Positions 52,763 through 61,151 of a DNA stretch of 64,000 nucleotides are shown one piece after another; the first letter of the stretch is position 1; the number at the start of each line of letters is the position of its first letter. The notes beneath the pieces were generated by a model. That model searched no databases. It saw only the letters and a program-made list of their open reading frames with translations, and was not told the origin of the DNA. The translations under genes were made by a program, and so were the position numbers. This DNA comes from Embleya sp045207785 (lineage in GTDB: Bacteria > Actinomycetota > Actinomycetes > Streptomycetales > Streptomycetaceae), in contig NZ_CP108777.1 of the NCBI RefSeq assembly GCF_045207785.1, positions 2,604,001 to 2,668,000 on the forward strand, given 5' to 3'.

Positions 52763-54936
52763 GGGGTGGCTCCCTGCGTGGTGGCGGGTTCTGGTGTTCG
52801 GGGGGTTTCGGGTCGGTGTTGGTTGTGCGGCAGTGCGGCCTCGGGGTGTCCCGGGCGCCAGAAACGCGGGCCGAGGTCGATCGCGAGTGCGGGAACGAGC
52901 AGGCTGCGTACCAGAAACGTGTCAAGCAGCACCCCGACGGCGACCAGGAGCCCTTGCTGGAGGGCGTTGACGGTGGGGATCACGGCAAGCACGCAGAACG
53001 TGGCAGCAAGCACGATCCCGGCGGAGGTGATCACCCCGCCGGTGACGGTCAGTCCGGCCATCACGCCCTCCCGGTGGCCTCGGCGGGCGACCTCCTCGCG
53101 AACCCGGGTCATCAGGAAGACGGTGTAGTCGATGCCGAGCGCGACCAGGAACAGGAACCCGAACAGCAGCAGTCCGCGGTCGATGCGCGGGTGGTCCAGA
53201 GCCTGGAACAGCAGGAGCGCGGCACCGACCGCCGCTGCGAAGGACAGCACGACGGATACCAGAAGCACGACAGGGGCGACCAGCGCGCGCAGCAACGCGA
53301 TGAGCATGACCAGGACCACGCCGAGGATCAGCGGGATGAGCAGCCGCTCCTCATCGGCTTGCGCGTTCGAGGTATCGAGCGCGATCGCCGCCTGCCCGCC
53401 GACGAGCGCGGTCTTCGCCTCGCCCGGCGCGTGGTCGAGCACCTCGCGCATGCGCTCGACGCCATGCCGCGCGGCTCGCGTGTCCGACCCCGAGTCAAGG
53501 ACTACTGCGAGACGTGTCCAGCCGTCCGCCGAGGCCACGGCACCGGCCGAGACGTACCCCGGTACTCCCGGCAGCTTGGCAAGTGCCGTGGCGACCTCCG
53601 GGTCACGGACGTATACGTCCACGGGCGCGGACGACCCGGCCGGAAAGTGCGCGGCGAGCAGTTGCTGGCCCGCGACCGAGTCGACCTGCTTGGTGAACTG
53701 CTCGGCCTGACTCAGCCCGGTGGACACCGTGGTCGCGCTCAGCGCGAGCCCGCCCAGGACCAGCGCGCTCGCGACCCAGACGGTACGGGGCCGAGCACCC
53801 ACCGTGCGGGCCACCCGGGCCCATCCGCGCGCCGGCGCGTCGGGACCCGCGGTGGCGTCCGGTGAAGCGTCGGTATGGCGGGGGATGAACGGCCAGAACA
53901 CCCACCGGCCCAGGACCACGAGCAGGGCGGGTAGCAGTGAGATCATCGCGAGGAGGACGACGGCGACGCCGATCGCCACCACCGGTCCCAGTCCGCGCGT
54001 CGAGTTCATGCTGCCGAACACCAGGCACAGCGTCGCGAGGATGACCGTCGCGGCCGACGCGGTGATCGCAGGCAGGCAGCGGGCGAGCGCGTGCGCCATG
54101 GCCTCGTGCCGATCCCCGTGCCGTCGCAACTCCTCGCGGTAGCGCGCGATCAGCAGCAGCGCGTAGTCCGTGCCCACGCCCAGCACCAGGACCGTCAGCA
54201 CGTAGGCGCTCTGTCCGTTGACCAGCAGTCCCGCGTGCTTCGCGAGCAGGTACACGACACCGCTCGCGACCTGGCTGCCCAAGGCCACCGCGAGCAGCGG
54301 CACCAGCCACAACACCGGGCTTCGGTAGGTGACGAGCAGAATGAGCGCCACCAGCCCGAGCGTTACCGCGAGAAGCGTGGCGTCCATGCCCGAGTACACG
54401 TTGATGAAGTCGGCGATGTTGCCCGCCTCCCCGGCGATCCGCACGTCCAGCCCGGGCGGTGCGCCCTGCCGCGCGAGGGAGCGCAGATCGTCGACGCCGT
54501 CGGCCAGCACGGAGTTGTCGCTCGTGTCGGTGCGCACCGGGACACTCAGCGACGCAGCCTCGCCGTCGTCCGAAACGGCCGCTTGGGGCACCTCTCCGGC
54601 GACGAACTCCTGCGCCGTGTAGGCCGCGCGGTCCTCTGCCACTTTCGTCAGGTCGCGGGTGGTGAGTCCGCCCGCACGGGCGTAGACCACAACAGCGGTG
54701 CTCACGTCCTTCTGGGCGAAGTGGTCCTTGGCGACATCGACTGCCTTCGTCGACTGCGCGTCCGCCGGAAGCCATGTCTGCGGATCGTTGTCCTGCACCG
54801 ACCCCAGTTGCGACGCCAGTGTGCCGCCCGCCGCGATGAGCACGACCCACAGCACCAGCACGGCCCACTTGGACCGCCTCCCGGCGATCACCCGCGACCA
54901 GCCGAGCCATGACACGGCACTGGTGGAAGAAGCCAT
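52759..54936 (-). CDS. MMPL-family RND exporter
   Basis: A 725-residue membrane protein with the MMPL arrangement: span 1 at about 21-41 (WAVLVLWVVLIAAGGTLASQ), an outer domain with DNDPQTWLPADAQSTKAVDV, five clustered spans including VLTVLVLGVGTDYALLLIAR (GxxxDY proton-relay motif), a second outer domain and five more spans including LFLVALGIDYTVFLMTRVRE. ATG 54934-54936 follows AAGGAACG. MMPL proteins export lipids, polyketides or drugs using the proton gradient. A translationally coupled partner gene is truncated directly downstream. Confidence 0.92.
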   Translation of the reverse strand: MASSTSAVSWLGWSRVIAGRRSKWAVLVLWVVLIAAGGTLASQLGSVQDNDPQTWLPADAQSTKAVDVAKDHFAQKDVSTAVVVYARAGGLTTRDLTKVAEDRAAYTAQEFVAGEVPQAAVSDDGEAASLSVPVRTDTSDNSVLADGVDDLRSLARQGAPPGLDVRIAGEAGNIADFINVYSGMDATLLAVTLGLVALILLVTYRSPVLWLVPLLAVALGSQVASGVVYLLAKHAGLLVNGQSAYVLTVLVLGVGTDYALLLIARYREELRRHGDRHEAMAHALARCLPAITASAATVILATLCLVFGSMNSTRGLGPVVAIGVAVVLLAMISLLPALLVVLGRWVFWPFIPRHTDASPDATAGPDAPARGWARVARTVGARPRTVWVASALVLGGLALSATTVSTGLSQAEQFTKQVDSVAGQQLLAAHFPAGSSAPVDVYVRDPEVATALAKLPGVPGYVSAGAVASADGWTRLAVVLDSGSDTRAARHGVERMREVLDHAPGEAKTALVGGQAAIALDTSNAQADEERLLIPLILGVVLVMLIALLRALVAPVVLLVSVVLSFAAAVGAALLLFQALDHPRIDRGLLLFGFLFLVALGIDYTVFLMTRVREEVARRGHREGVMAGLTVTGGVITSAGIVLAATFCVLAVIPTVNALQQGLLVAVGVLLDTFLVRSLLVPALAIDLGPRFWRPGHPEAALPHNQHRPETPRTPEPATTQGATP

Positions 54937-55290
54937 CGATCGTTCCTTGTCTTGGAATTGACACCCCCAACGGGGAGCGTCCATAGCACTCGCGAGAAAC
55001 CCGAGAGGTCACGTCGTCCTCGCCGCCGACGCCCGCCTGGCGCCGGAAGCCCGGCGCGAACTGATCACCGACGAGCTGTGGCAGGCCCGGCACCGCGACT
55101 ACGCGGCCGCCGAAGTCCGCGCCGTATGGTTCATGCCCCCCAAGACCCGCATCCCGCATGTCCTGTTCGCCGAGAGCGTCCCCGCCTGGGACGCTCAGGC
55201 GTTCGGTGAGGGGCCGCCAAGGAGAGCCCCGTCACGCCTCTCGGCGGGCTTGCGCCCGGCGCCCGACGGATCGCACGTCGTGACTGAACG
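54937..55290. other. Gap with an unassigned gene remnant
   Basis: On the plus strand at about 55010-55210 a frame reads LAADARLAPEARRELITDEL, WQARHRDYAAAEVRAVWFMP and THIP-like residues RIPHVLFAESVPAWDAQ. It is coherent protein sequence without start or end signals. Family not recognised. Confidence 0.45.
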
Positions 55291-55680
55291 TCAGTCACGC
55301 TCGGTGCTCAGGGCCGCCGCCGTGCGCCGGACGGTGTCCTGGTCGATCTCCTGGATCCGGACGTTGACGCCGTCGGGGTCGACGACGCGGATGCTGCGCC
55401 CGAAGTCCTCGTCGAAGAGCTTGAGTTCGTAGCCGGCGTCGGCCAGTCGCCGGGCGACGTCCTCGAGCCTCTCTTCCGTGGCGAATCCCAGTTCCACCGT
55501 GCCGGGAGGGCGCCCTTTCGACACGGCTGCGTCGTGGATTCCCAGGGCACCCGCGTCAGCCGACAGTTGCGCCCATACGTCGACACTCGGTTCCGGTCGA
55601 AGGGCGAGGCCGAGGCCGGTGTGGAAGCGCCGCGAGGCGTCGACGTCGGCCACGTACCTGATGGGAAATACGGCCGGCAA
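55291..55680 (-). CDS. VOC (glyoxalase-fold) protein
   Basis: A 129-residue protein: LPAVFPIRYVADVDASRRFH, TGLGLALRPEPSVDVWAQLS, PGTVELGFATEERLEDVARR, LKLFDEDFGRSIRVVDPDGV, ending NVRIQEID. This is the two-beta-alpha-beta-beta-beta unit of VOC enzymes or bleomycin-resistance-like binding proteins. The TTG at 55678-55680 is chosen as the start because AAGGAGAG precedes it; an in-frame ATG at 55884 would add unrelated residues. It is divergent from the tandem Lrp regulator, which may control it. Confidence 0.85.
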   Translation of the reverse strand: MPAVFPIRYVADVDASRRFHTGLGLALRPEPSVDVWAQLSADAGALGIHDAAVSKGRPPGTVELGFATEERLEDVARRLADAGYELKLFDEDFGRSIRVVDPDGVNVRIQEIDQDTVRRTAAALSTERD

Positions 55681-55996
55681 GTGCTCTCCTTGGATGGTCG
55701 AAGCGTGCGATATAAGGCCGTTCAGCGTCGTTTTCACGCTGCGGACCGTCCGTGTGGCCTCCGTCGGACGGTCCGCCCTGCCGGAACGCGCCGCATACCC
55801 GTGCGCGGTGCACTCGGGCGGCATCGCCGCAGCAGGGACCCGGTCGAACACGCACGGGCCGCAGCCGCGAAGCCGTGGACCCATGAGCGGCTGCGTCGTG
55901 CCCGTCCGGTGGTGCGAGTATGTTCACCATCGACCCACCAGCGGATGGAATGACCGTCGAGTTCACTGGAATTGGACGTTCGAGGAGGCGGAACCG
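55681..55996. promoter_or_regulatory. Divergent promoter region VOC/Lrp
   Basis: A 316-base spacer between divergent starts, the likely control region for both genes. It contains no open frame I can support. GAGGAGG lies 7 bases before the Lrp ATG. No clear palindrome found. Confidence 0.5.
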
Positions 55997-57058
55997 ATGG
56001 AATCCGTCACGTTCGACGATCTCGATCGTCGCCTGATCCATGCCCTGCAACTCGACGGACGGGCTTCCTTCAGTCGCATCGCGGCAGTGCTCGAGGTCTC
56101 CGATCGCACAATCGCGCGCCGCTATCTGCGTCTGCGGTCGCGGCTGATCGTGCGCGTGGTCGGCAACATCGACAGCCGCCGCATCGGGATGCTCGACTGG
56201 TTCGTGCGCATCCGCTGTGTACCCGCGAGTGCCGAGACACTCGCCCAGACGCTCTCCCAGCGTGAGGACACCTCCTGGATCGCCCCGTTGGTGGGCGGGA
56301 CGGAGATCACGTGCATGGTGCGTGCCCCCTCGGGGGAAGGTGAGGCGCGCCCTTCGTTCGAGGCACGTCCTTCGTTCTTCGAACTGCTGGGGCGTACCCA
56401 CGGGGTGCGGGACGTGCTCGCGGCCTGTGTGTTGCGTCCGATCGTCGGAGTCGGTGGTTGGAAGGGACGGATGCAGGCCCTCGACGAATCCGAACAGGCC
56501 CGCCTTCGCCCTTCGACGGTCGGCGTGGCGGTGGATGCCGAGCGGGGCGCGATCGCGTGGAGCGATGGGGACGAGCTCTTGGCACGAGCGCTTGCGGAGG
56601 ACGGTCGTGCGGACTTGCCCCACCTGCGTTCCGCCACCGGATGGTCGGAGTCCACCGTCCGGCACCGCATCACCCGGTTGCGCGACGCCCGGGTGCTGGC
56701 CTTCGAAGTGGAGGTCAATCCCGAGTTTTTCGGCCGCTCGATCGAGGCGATCGTATGGCTGGAGGTCGCACCGTCCGACCTGGTGGCGGTCACCGAAGTG
56801 TTGTCCCGCCACGACATGGTCGCGTTCGCCGCCATCACCACCGGGCAGGCGACTGTCGTCGCGATCCTGGAGTGTCGCGACACGGATGCTCTGTACGAGT
56901 ATCTGGCCACCGACCTGGCCGAGGTCGCAGGCATAACCCGAATCGAGACCTCCATCACGCAGCGCCGTACCAAGCGGGCCGGGCCGGTGGCGCCCACCGT
57001 GTCGCGGCCTCGACGTTCCCGTTCCGACGACTCGGCAAAGTCGTCTCGCCCGCGGTGA
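55997..57058 (+). CDS. Tandem Lrp/AsnC-family regulator
   Basis: A 353-residue protein with two Lrp units. HTH 1: DDLDRRLIHALQLDGRASFS, RIAAVLEVSDRTIARRYLRL. First ligand-binding domain: RIGMLDWFVRIRCVPASAET. HTH 2: ARALAEDGRADLPHLRSATG, WSESTVRHRITRLRDARVLA. Second domain: EAIVWLEVAPSDLVAVTEVL, AFAAITTGQATVVAILECRD. ATG 55997 with GAGGAGG. Tandem Lrp proteins are common in Streptomyces and typically control amino-acid or transport genes; the adjacent VOC gene is the best candidate target. Confidence 0.9.
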   Translation: MESVTFDDLDRRLIHALQLDGRASFSRIAAVLEVSDRTIARRYLRLRSRLIVRVVGNIDSRRIGMLDWFVRIRCVPASAETLAQTLSQREDTSWIAPLVGGTEITCMVRAPSGEGEARPSFEARPSFFELLGRTHGVRDVLAACVLRPIVGVGGWKGRMQALDESEQARLRPSTVGVAVDAERGAIAWSDGDELLARALAEDGRADLPHLRSATGWSESTVRHRITRLRDARVLAFEVEVNPEFFGRSIEAIVWLEVAPSDLVAVTEVLSRHDMVAFAAITTGQATVVAILECRDTDALYEYLATDLAEVAGITRIETSITQRRTKRAGPVAPTVSRPRRSRSDDSAKSSRPR

Positions 57059-57120
57059 CCCGCGGATTGCGAGCCAGGCGCGCCTTCCGGACCGGGAGGC
57101 GGAGAACGGAATCGGGTCGG

Positions 57121-57433
57121 GTTGGGTCAAGGTGAACTCTTCCCGATCGCCCGGCACGGGACGGACTGGCCGATGCTGCTGCTCGGGACCGACGGCTTCC
57201 GCAACGCGCGGTTCGATCGTTGCTGGTCGGCCATGCTCGCCCACCCGCAAGGACGCACCCGCCGGATACAGCTCGACAACGCCACGCACTGGGTCTCCAC
57301 CGACTACGCTGCCATGGCGTCCGGATTGCGGGCCACCGGCCTGATGACCGTCGACGACCGGATCAAGCTGATCGGCGCGATCGACCCGGCGATATCGGTA
57401 CCCGGGGTGCGCGGCCACGTGCCCCTGCCCTGA
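57121..57433 (+). pseudogene. Alpha/beta-hydrolase C-terminal fragment
   Basis: The frame reads TDWPMLLLGTDGFRNARFDR, QGRTRRIQLDNATHWVSTDY and MTVDDRIKLIGAIDPAISVP. The LGTDGF strand with its acid and the late NATHWVSTDY with the catalytic His belong to the C-terminal third of a chlorophyllase-like hydrolase. The nucleophile Ser region is missing. Confidence 0.65.
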
Positions 57434-57492
57434 GGCAGTGGGTGGAACAGTCGATCGCCGGCCGCCAACCGGCCGGGAAAGGATGATCGGCC

Positions 57493-57752
57493 ATGACCGT
57501 ACGAACCGACCCCTACCTCGCCCTCGTACGCCCGTCACCCCGCGCGCCCCAGGGAGCGAGGAATGCCTCGCCACGCATTCCCCCTGGGTTCACCTCCGGC
57601 TCTACCTGACCTGCGGCCACGTCGGCTGCTGCGATTCCTCGCCGAACCGGCACGCCCGCCGTCACGCCGCCGCCGACGGCCATCTGATCGTGGCGTCGCT
57701 CGAGCCCGGCGAGGACTGGCGGTGGTGCTTCGTCCACGAGGCGTTCGTGTGA
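57493..57752 (+). pseudogene. UBP-type zinc finger protein, one frameshift
   Basis: ATG 57493, with GGGAAAGG about 10 bases upstream, opens MTVRTDPYLALVRP. A one-base shift near 57530 leads to VTPRAPGSEECLATHSPWVH, LRLYLTCGHVGCCDSSPNRH and LIVASLEPGEDWRWCFVHEA. This is the UBP zinc finger of actinomycete proteins (C-x2-C, CGHVGCCDSSPN, WRWC). All zinc ligands are present except that the first Cys of the family GCxxC appears as Ser (GSEEC). An unshifted alternative start exists at 57483. Confidence 0.8.
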
Positions 57753-57767
57753 TGGCCGGCGACGAGA

Positions 57768-57927
57768 CGCGGCCCGGCGCAGCACGGCCGCGACTACGAA
57801 CGGCTCGTCCAGTACTCGGAATCGCTGATCACCTGGGCCGTCATCACTCTCATGACCAGGCGCATCACCCGCAGGCAGTCCCGGCGGACGACTCAGCCGA
57901 CGTCCCGCGAGAACGACCGAGACTGAC
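57768..57927 (+). pseudogene. IS5-family transposase C-terminal fragment
   Basis: The frame reads GRDYERLVQYSESLITWAVI and TLMTRRITRRQSRR, then a stop. It is the end of an IS5-group transposase (family GRDYERLP-HSEA-LTWA-I-LMTRRL). Its type differs from the IS5-like fragments near 10.6 and 11.6 kb (RWRGLATRYDK type), so this is a separate element. Confidence 0.75.
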
Positions 57928-58265
57928 GGCCATCCGGCCGGCCGCCACCCACTCCCACCAATTTCGGGCCCTTCCACGCTCCCACAGCAACGCGCGATCC
58001 GGCAGCCCGATCACCTCATCGACCGGACACAACCCTCCGGCGGACCTCCAACCTGCCCTCAAAAGAGCGGTCGATGTCCTTTGATACTGAACCTTGACCG
58101 TTTGCCACTAAAGTTTGACCGGTGACCGGCCCCGCTCTTGGCGTGCGGCGCTGCCTTCACCGCAGCATCTCCAACGTCGATGAATGTGGCGATAAGTGCT
58201 CGACCTGGCCGCCTGACGGCGAGTGGCAACGTTCCGACCGAATGATCCGAACTGAGGGAGTAGCG
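57928..58265. other. Gap without a recognisable gene
   Basis: A frame upstream of and in phase with the next gene is open from 58122, but it lacks protein-like features. The AT-richer stretch near 58075-58110 (TTTGATACTGAACCTTGACC) may be a promoter. Confidence 0.45.
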
Positions 58266-58661
58266 GTGGAATTCAAGCGTGCGCGGTTGTTCGATGGTGT
58301 CGATCCAGAGTCCGGTCCGTACTTCGATGAGTCCAGGCCACGCATCGATGATCAGGATGAGCGTGAACGCTTGGTCGAATTTCTGGCACACGGTGGTACC
58401 GCTGTCGAGCGGGCTGCCGGGCTGGCCCCGGATCGGCTCGATGCGTCGAAAGGCAAGGTCGTTCCGATCTTGACCATGACCGATGGCGTCTGGATCTGGG
58501 CGTCGGCACAGGCCTACTACCTGGAGCAGTATGGCTATGGGCCGGATTCAGAATTCTACGAATACATCAAGTCCCGAGGATATCGAGCTGACAAGGTGGG
58601 CAAGGAAATCACAGTCGCCGCTTTGGAGTTCCTGCGCCACAGTCGAAATGTTCGCTCATGA
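58266..58661 (+). CDS. Hypothetical protein, 131 residues
   Basis: GTG 58266 after GGGAG begins VEFKRARLFDGVDPESGPYF. Further segments: ERERLVEFLAHGGTAVERAA, VVPILTMTDGVWIWASAQAY, YLEQYGYGPDSEFYEYIKSR. GC content is lower than in neighbours and aromatic residues are frequent, as in many polymorphic-toxin immunity proteins. That function is inference only. The gene lies 200 bases before the IS1182 element. Confidence 0.65.
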   Translation: MEFKRARLFDGVDPESGPYFDESRPRIDDQDERERLVEFLAHGGTAVERAAGLAPDRLDASKGKVVPILTMTDGVWIWASAQAYYLEQYGYGPDSEFYEYIKSRGYRADKVGKEITVAALEFLRHSRNVRS

Positions 58662-58864
58662 GTCGATGTGGCACGGGCGAAAAGGCCTCGCTCCATGTGA
58701 TCGGGGGCCATGCCTACACCAGCGCAAATTTCTACTGACTGACGGACAGTCTTGAGGCCGACTATCGGTCGTCAAACTTCAGTGGCAAGCAGTCAAGGTT
58801 CAATGTCGAAGGACAGTCGAACCCGCGCGGTCCCTGGCCCCGGGGATATGGAACAGGCACTCAT

Positions 58865-58886
58865 CTTGACTCTGTCGGGGATCTTG
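58865..58886 (+). repeat. IS1182 left inverted repeat
   Basis: 22 bp identical to the reverse complement of 60674-60695. Confidence 0.92.
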
Positions 58887-58897
58887 GTGTCGTCTGC

Positions 58898-60616
58898 TCA
58901 GTCTCTGGCGGACCGCCAAGACCTCGGCCGGGGGATCCCGTGGTGGTCCAGGAAGTTCTGGAAGGCGGTCGGCGGCCGGGACGAAGGTGCTTCTCCGGTC
59001 GGCGGCCGTCGGCTGAGGCGCTCGATGTTTGCGGCGATGGCTGTGAACACGTGCTGTAGGTGGGCTTTCTGCTGTCCCCGGTAGCGGCAGCGGCGCATGC
59101 CGTGTCCGTGAGCGAGCTCGTTGATGGTGCCTTCCACTCCGGAGCGGACCGCATAGCGGGCCCGCCACTCGGGTGTCTGTTGCTCGGCGCGGACTCGGAG
59201 TTGCAGGTCACGGAGTTCTCGCGGGGGAAATCCCACGGTTCGGGCGCTGTCGGTGGTGGTCGTGCAGCGGGTGCGGACCGGGCAGGGACGGCACTGGCTC
59301 TTGGTGAACCGTGCCACGATCAGAGGTGCCGCGGTGGGTGAGGAGGTCGGATAGGGGCCGTGCCATCCCGCGCTGGTCTCGCCCTGCGGGCAGGTGACCT
59401 GCCGGCGGTCGAAGTCGATGTGGAAGTCGTCGCGGCCGAAGCCGTCGCTCTTGCGGTGCTGGCGGGTGGAGTTGACCGGCAGCGGGCCGGTGATCGTGAC
59501 CTGGTGTTCGCGGGCTGCCTGTTCCAGATGGACCAGGGAGGTGTAGCCGCCGTCGACCAGATGCTCGGTGGGCAGCAGCCCGCGGCGCTTCAGTCGGGTG
59601 TGGATGCCGGGCAGAGCCTTCGCGTCGTAGCTGGTGGCGTCGGTGGTGGCCACATCTGTGATCACGTTGACGCCGTCAGGATCACAGGTCTCGGTGAGAT
59701 GTGCGACGAACCCTTTCCAACGGGTGACATGTCCGCGGCGCGCGTAGCGGGCCGTCGGGTCGTAGGGCGAGACGACTGCGACGGCCGAGGGCGGCAGCCC
59801 GCCGTCCTCGACGGTGCGCCAGCGCAGGCGGCCGGCCCCGTCGCGGTGGTAGTTCTGCACCATGATCTGCCGCAGGGCCTGGACCCGGGGACCGGACAGG
59901 CGATCCGCTCCACGCTCCCCGACGTGCTCCAGCAGCCGGACGGCGTCGGCGCCTGTGGCAAGGATCCTGGTCTTGGGGCGGGTGGGGTTCTTGCCCAGAC
60001 GGACCGGACGGCCGTAGCGCCGCCCCCACTCCTCGTCGACCAGGCCGGCCAGCAGGTGCGGAGCGGTGCCGGCCAGCTCTTCCAGCGCGGCGCGGACGGC
60101 CTCGGTGACCAGTTCCAGCCGGGTCAGGTCGCGCACCGCGGCCAGGACATGGGTGGAATCCGTGCGCTGGGTGGTGCGCTCGCGGACGAGACCGGCCTCC
60201 TTCAGGCGCGCGAGCGCGAGGTCGAGGAGACGGTCGGCTCGGCCGCCCTCGGTGAGACGCTCGCGGAAGTCGGCCAGCACGCTGTGGTGGAAGCCGGGAT
60301 CGTCCAGTTCCATGGCCAGCGCGTACTTGAAATCGATGCGGCAGCGAACCGCCTCGGCCGCCTGCCGGTCCGACAGATCGAGAAGGAACTGCAGCACACA
60401 GACGGTGGCCAGTTGGGCGGGCGAGAGCCCGGGGCGGCCGTTGCGCGGGTACCAGTCGGCGAAGTCTTCGTCACGCCACAGCCCGCCCAGGTGGTCTCTC
60501 ACCCACATCGCCGTTGTGCCGCGCGGGTTGCTCGCTCGCGCCATCTGCACGGTCAGAGAAGGGACTTGCTCACCAGGACGGGCGTGGAGCGACAACGGGC
60601 ACCTCGACAATTGCAT
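58898..60616 (-). CDS. IS1182-family transposase
   Basis: A 572-residue DDE transposase. N-terminal helical domain: MWVRDHLGGLWRDEDFADWY, GRPGLSPAQLATVCVLQFLL, SDRQAAEAVRCRIDFKYALA. Catalytic residues: Asp in QRTDSTHVLAAV, Asp in LVDGGYTSLVHLE, Glu in SGVEGTINEL. A Cys cluster (KSQCRPCPVRTRC) precedes the Glu as in the family. The start at ATG 60614-60616 follows AAGGA closely; ATG 60640 is the alternative. It cuts and pastes the element by binding the 22-bp ends. Confidence 0.94.
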   Translation of the reverse strand: MQLSRCPLSLHARPGEQVPSLTVQMARASNPRGTTAMWVRDHLGGLWRDEDFADWYPRNGRPGLSPAQLATVCVLQFLLDLSDRQAAEAVRCRIDFKYALAMELDDPGFHHSVLADFRERLTEGGRADRLLDLALARLKEAGLVRERTTQRTDSTHVLAAVRDLTRLELVTEAVRAALEELAGTAPHLLAGLVDEEWGRRYGRPVRLGKNPTRPKTRILATGADAVRLLEHVGERGADRLSGPRVQALRQIMVQNYHRDGAGRLRWRTVEDGGLPPSAVAVVSPYDPTARYARRGHVTRWKGFVAHLTETCDPDGVNVITDVATTDATSYDAKALPGIHTRLKRRGLLPTEHLVDGGYTSLVHLEQAAREHQVTITGPLPVNSTRQHRKSDGFGRDDFHIDFDRRQVTCPQGETSAGWHGPYPTSSPTAAPLIVARFTKSQCRPCPVRTRCTTTTDSARTVGFPPRELRDLQLRVRAEQQTPEWRARYAVRSGVEGTINELAHGHGMRRCRYRGQQKAHLQHVFTAIAANIERLSRRPPTGEAPSSRPPTAFQNFLDHHGIPRPRSWRSARD

Positions 60617-60673
60617 CGGTCCTTGAACAGAGCCGAGCATGCCCGTTGATCATGCTGCCTCGCCGGGGATCCT

Positions 60674-60695
60674 CAAGATCCCCGACAGAGTCAAG
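60674..60695 (-). repeat. IS1182 right inverted repeat
   Basis: 22 bp, perfect complement of 58865-58886. Confidence 0.92.
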
Positions 60696-61151
60696 CTCAT
60701 GCACACCCCCGCCGCATTCATGCCACTCCTACCCGACACCGATGTCGACGCAGGCCTTCAGAGAGCCGACCGGGAGGACGACGACGCCGCAGACGAGACC
60801 CGCACCTCGACGCTGACCCCCCGGGCCCTGGACGACTGGACATTCTCCTTCTTCGCCCAACTCCACCTCGACCCCGACACCACCCGCACGTTCACCCATA
60901 CCGAACAGCGCCACACCACCCTGCTGCGCACCCTCGACGGCAGCACCACCACCGTCACCGAGACCGACGACGGCGCCGAGGTCACCCGGACCGGCCCGCG
61001 CGACCTGTGGGCCCCGATCGAACAGGCGCACCGACTGTGGCAGGACGTGAACCGGCCCCGCCGCGAATGGTTCACCCTCGACGTGGGCCCCACCGGCCAA
61101 CACGTCCGCCTCGCAGCCCCGGACGGGCGCGCGTACACGTGGGCGCTGTGA
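60696..61151 (+). pseudogene. Methyltransferase C-terminal part interrupted by IS1182
   Basis: The frame after the element reads MHTPAAFMPLLPDTDVDAGL, RALDDWTFSFFAQLHLDPDT, RDLWAPIEQAHRLWQDVNRP and WFTLDVGPTGQHVRLAAPDG. This resembles the C-terminal domain of PCMT-like methyltransferases of the kind at 62434. Left of the element, in the same frame once the IS and one target repeat are removed, is SRTRAVPGPGDMEQAL, so the frame was continuous before the insertion. The SAM-binding domain is not found upstream, so the gene was already a fragment, or lost more when the region rearranged. Confidence 0.7.

Larger units (their letters stand above)
58860..60700. mobile_element. IS1182-family insertion sequence, complete
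   Basis: The element spans 58865-60695. Its ends are perfect 22-bp inverted repeats (58865-58886 and 60674-60695, beginning CTTGACTCTGTCGGGG). It is flanked by the 5-bp direct repeat CTCAT at 58860-58864 and 60696-60700, a target-site duplication. It encodes one intact transposase on the minus strand. All parts are undamaged, so the insertion is recent. Confidence 0.93.
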
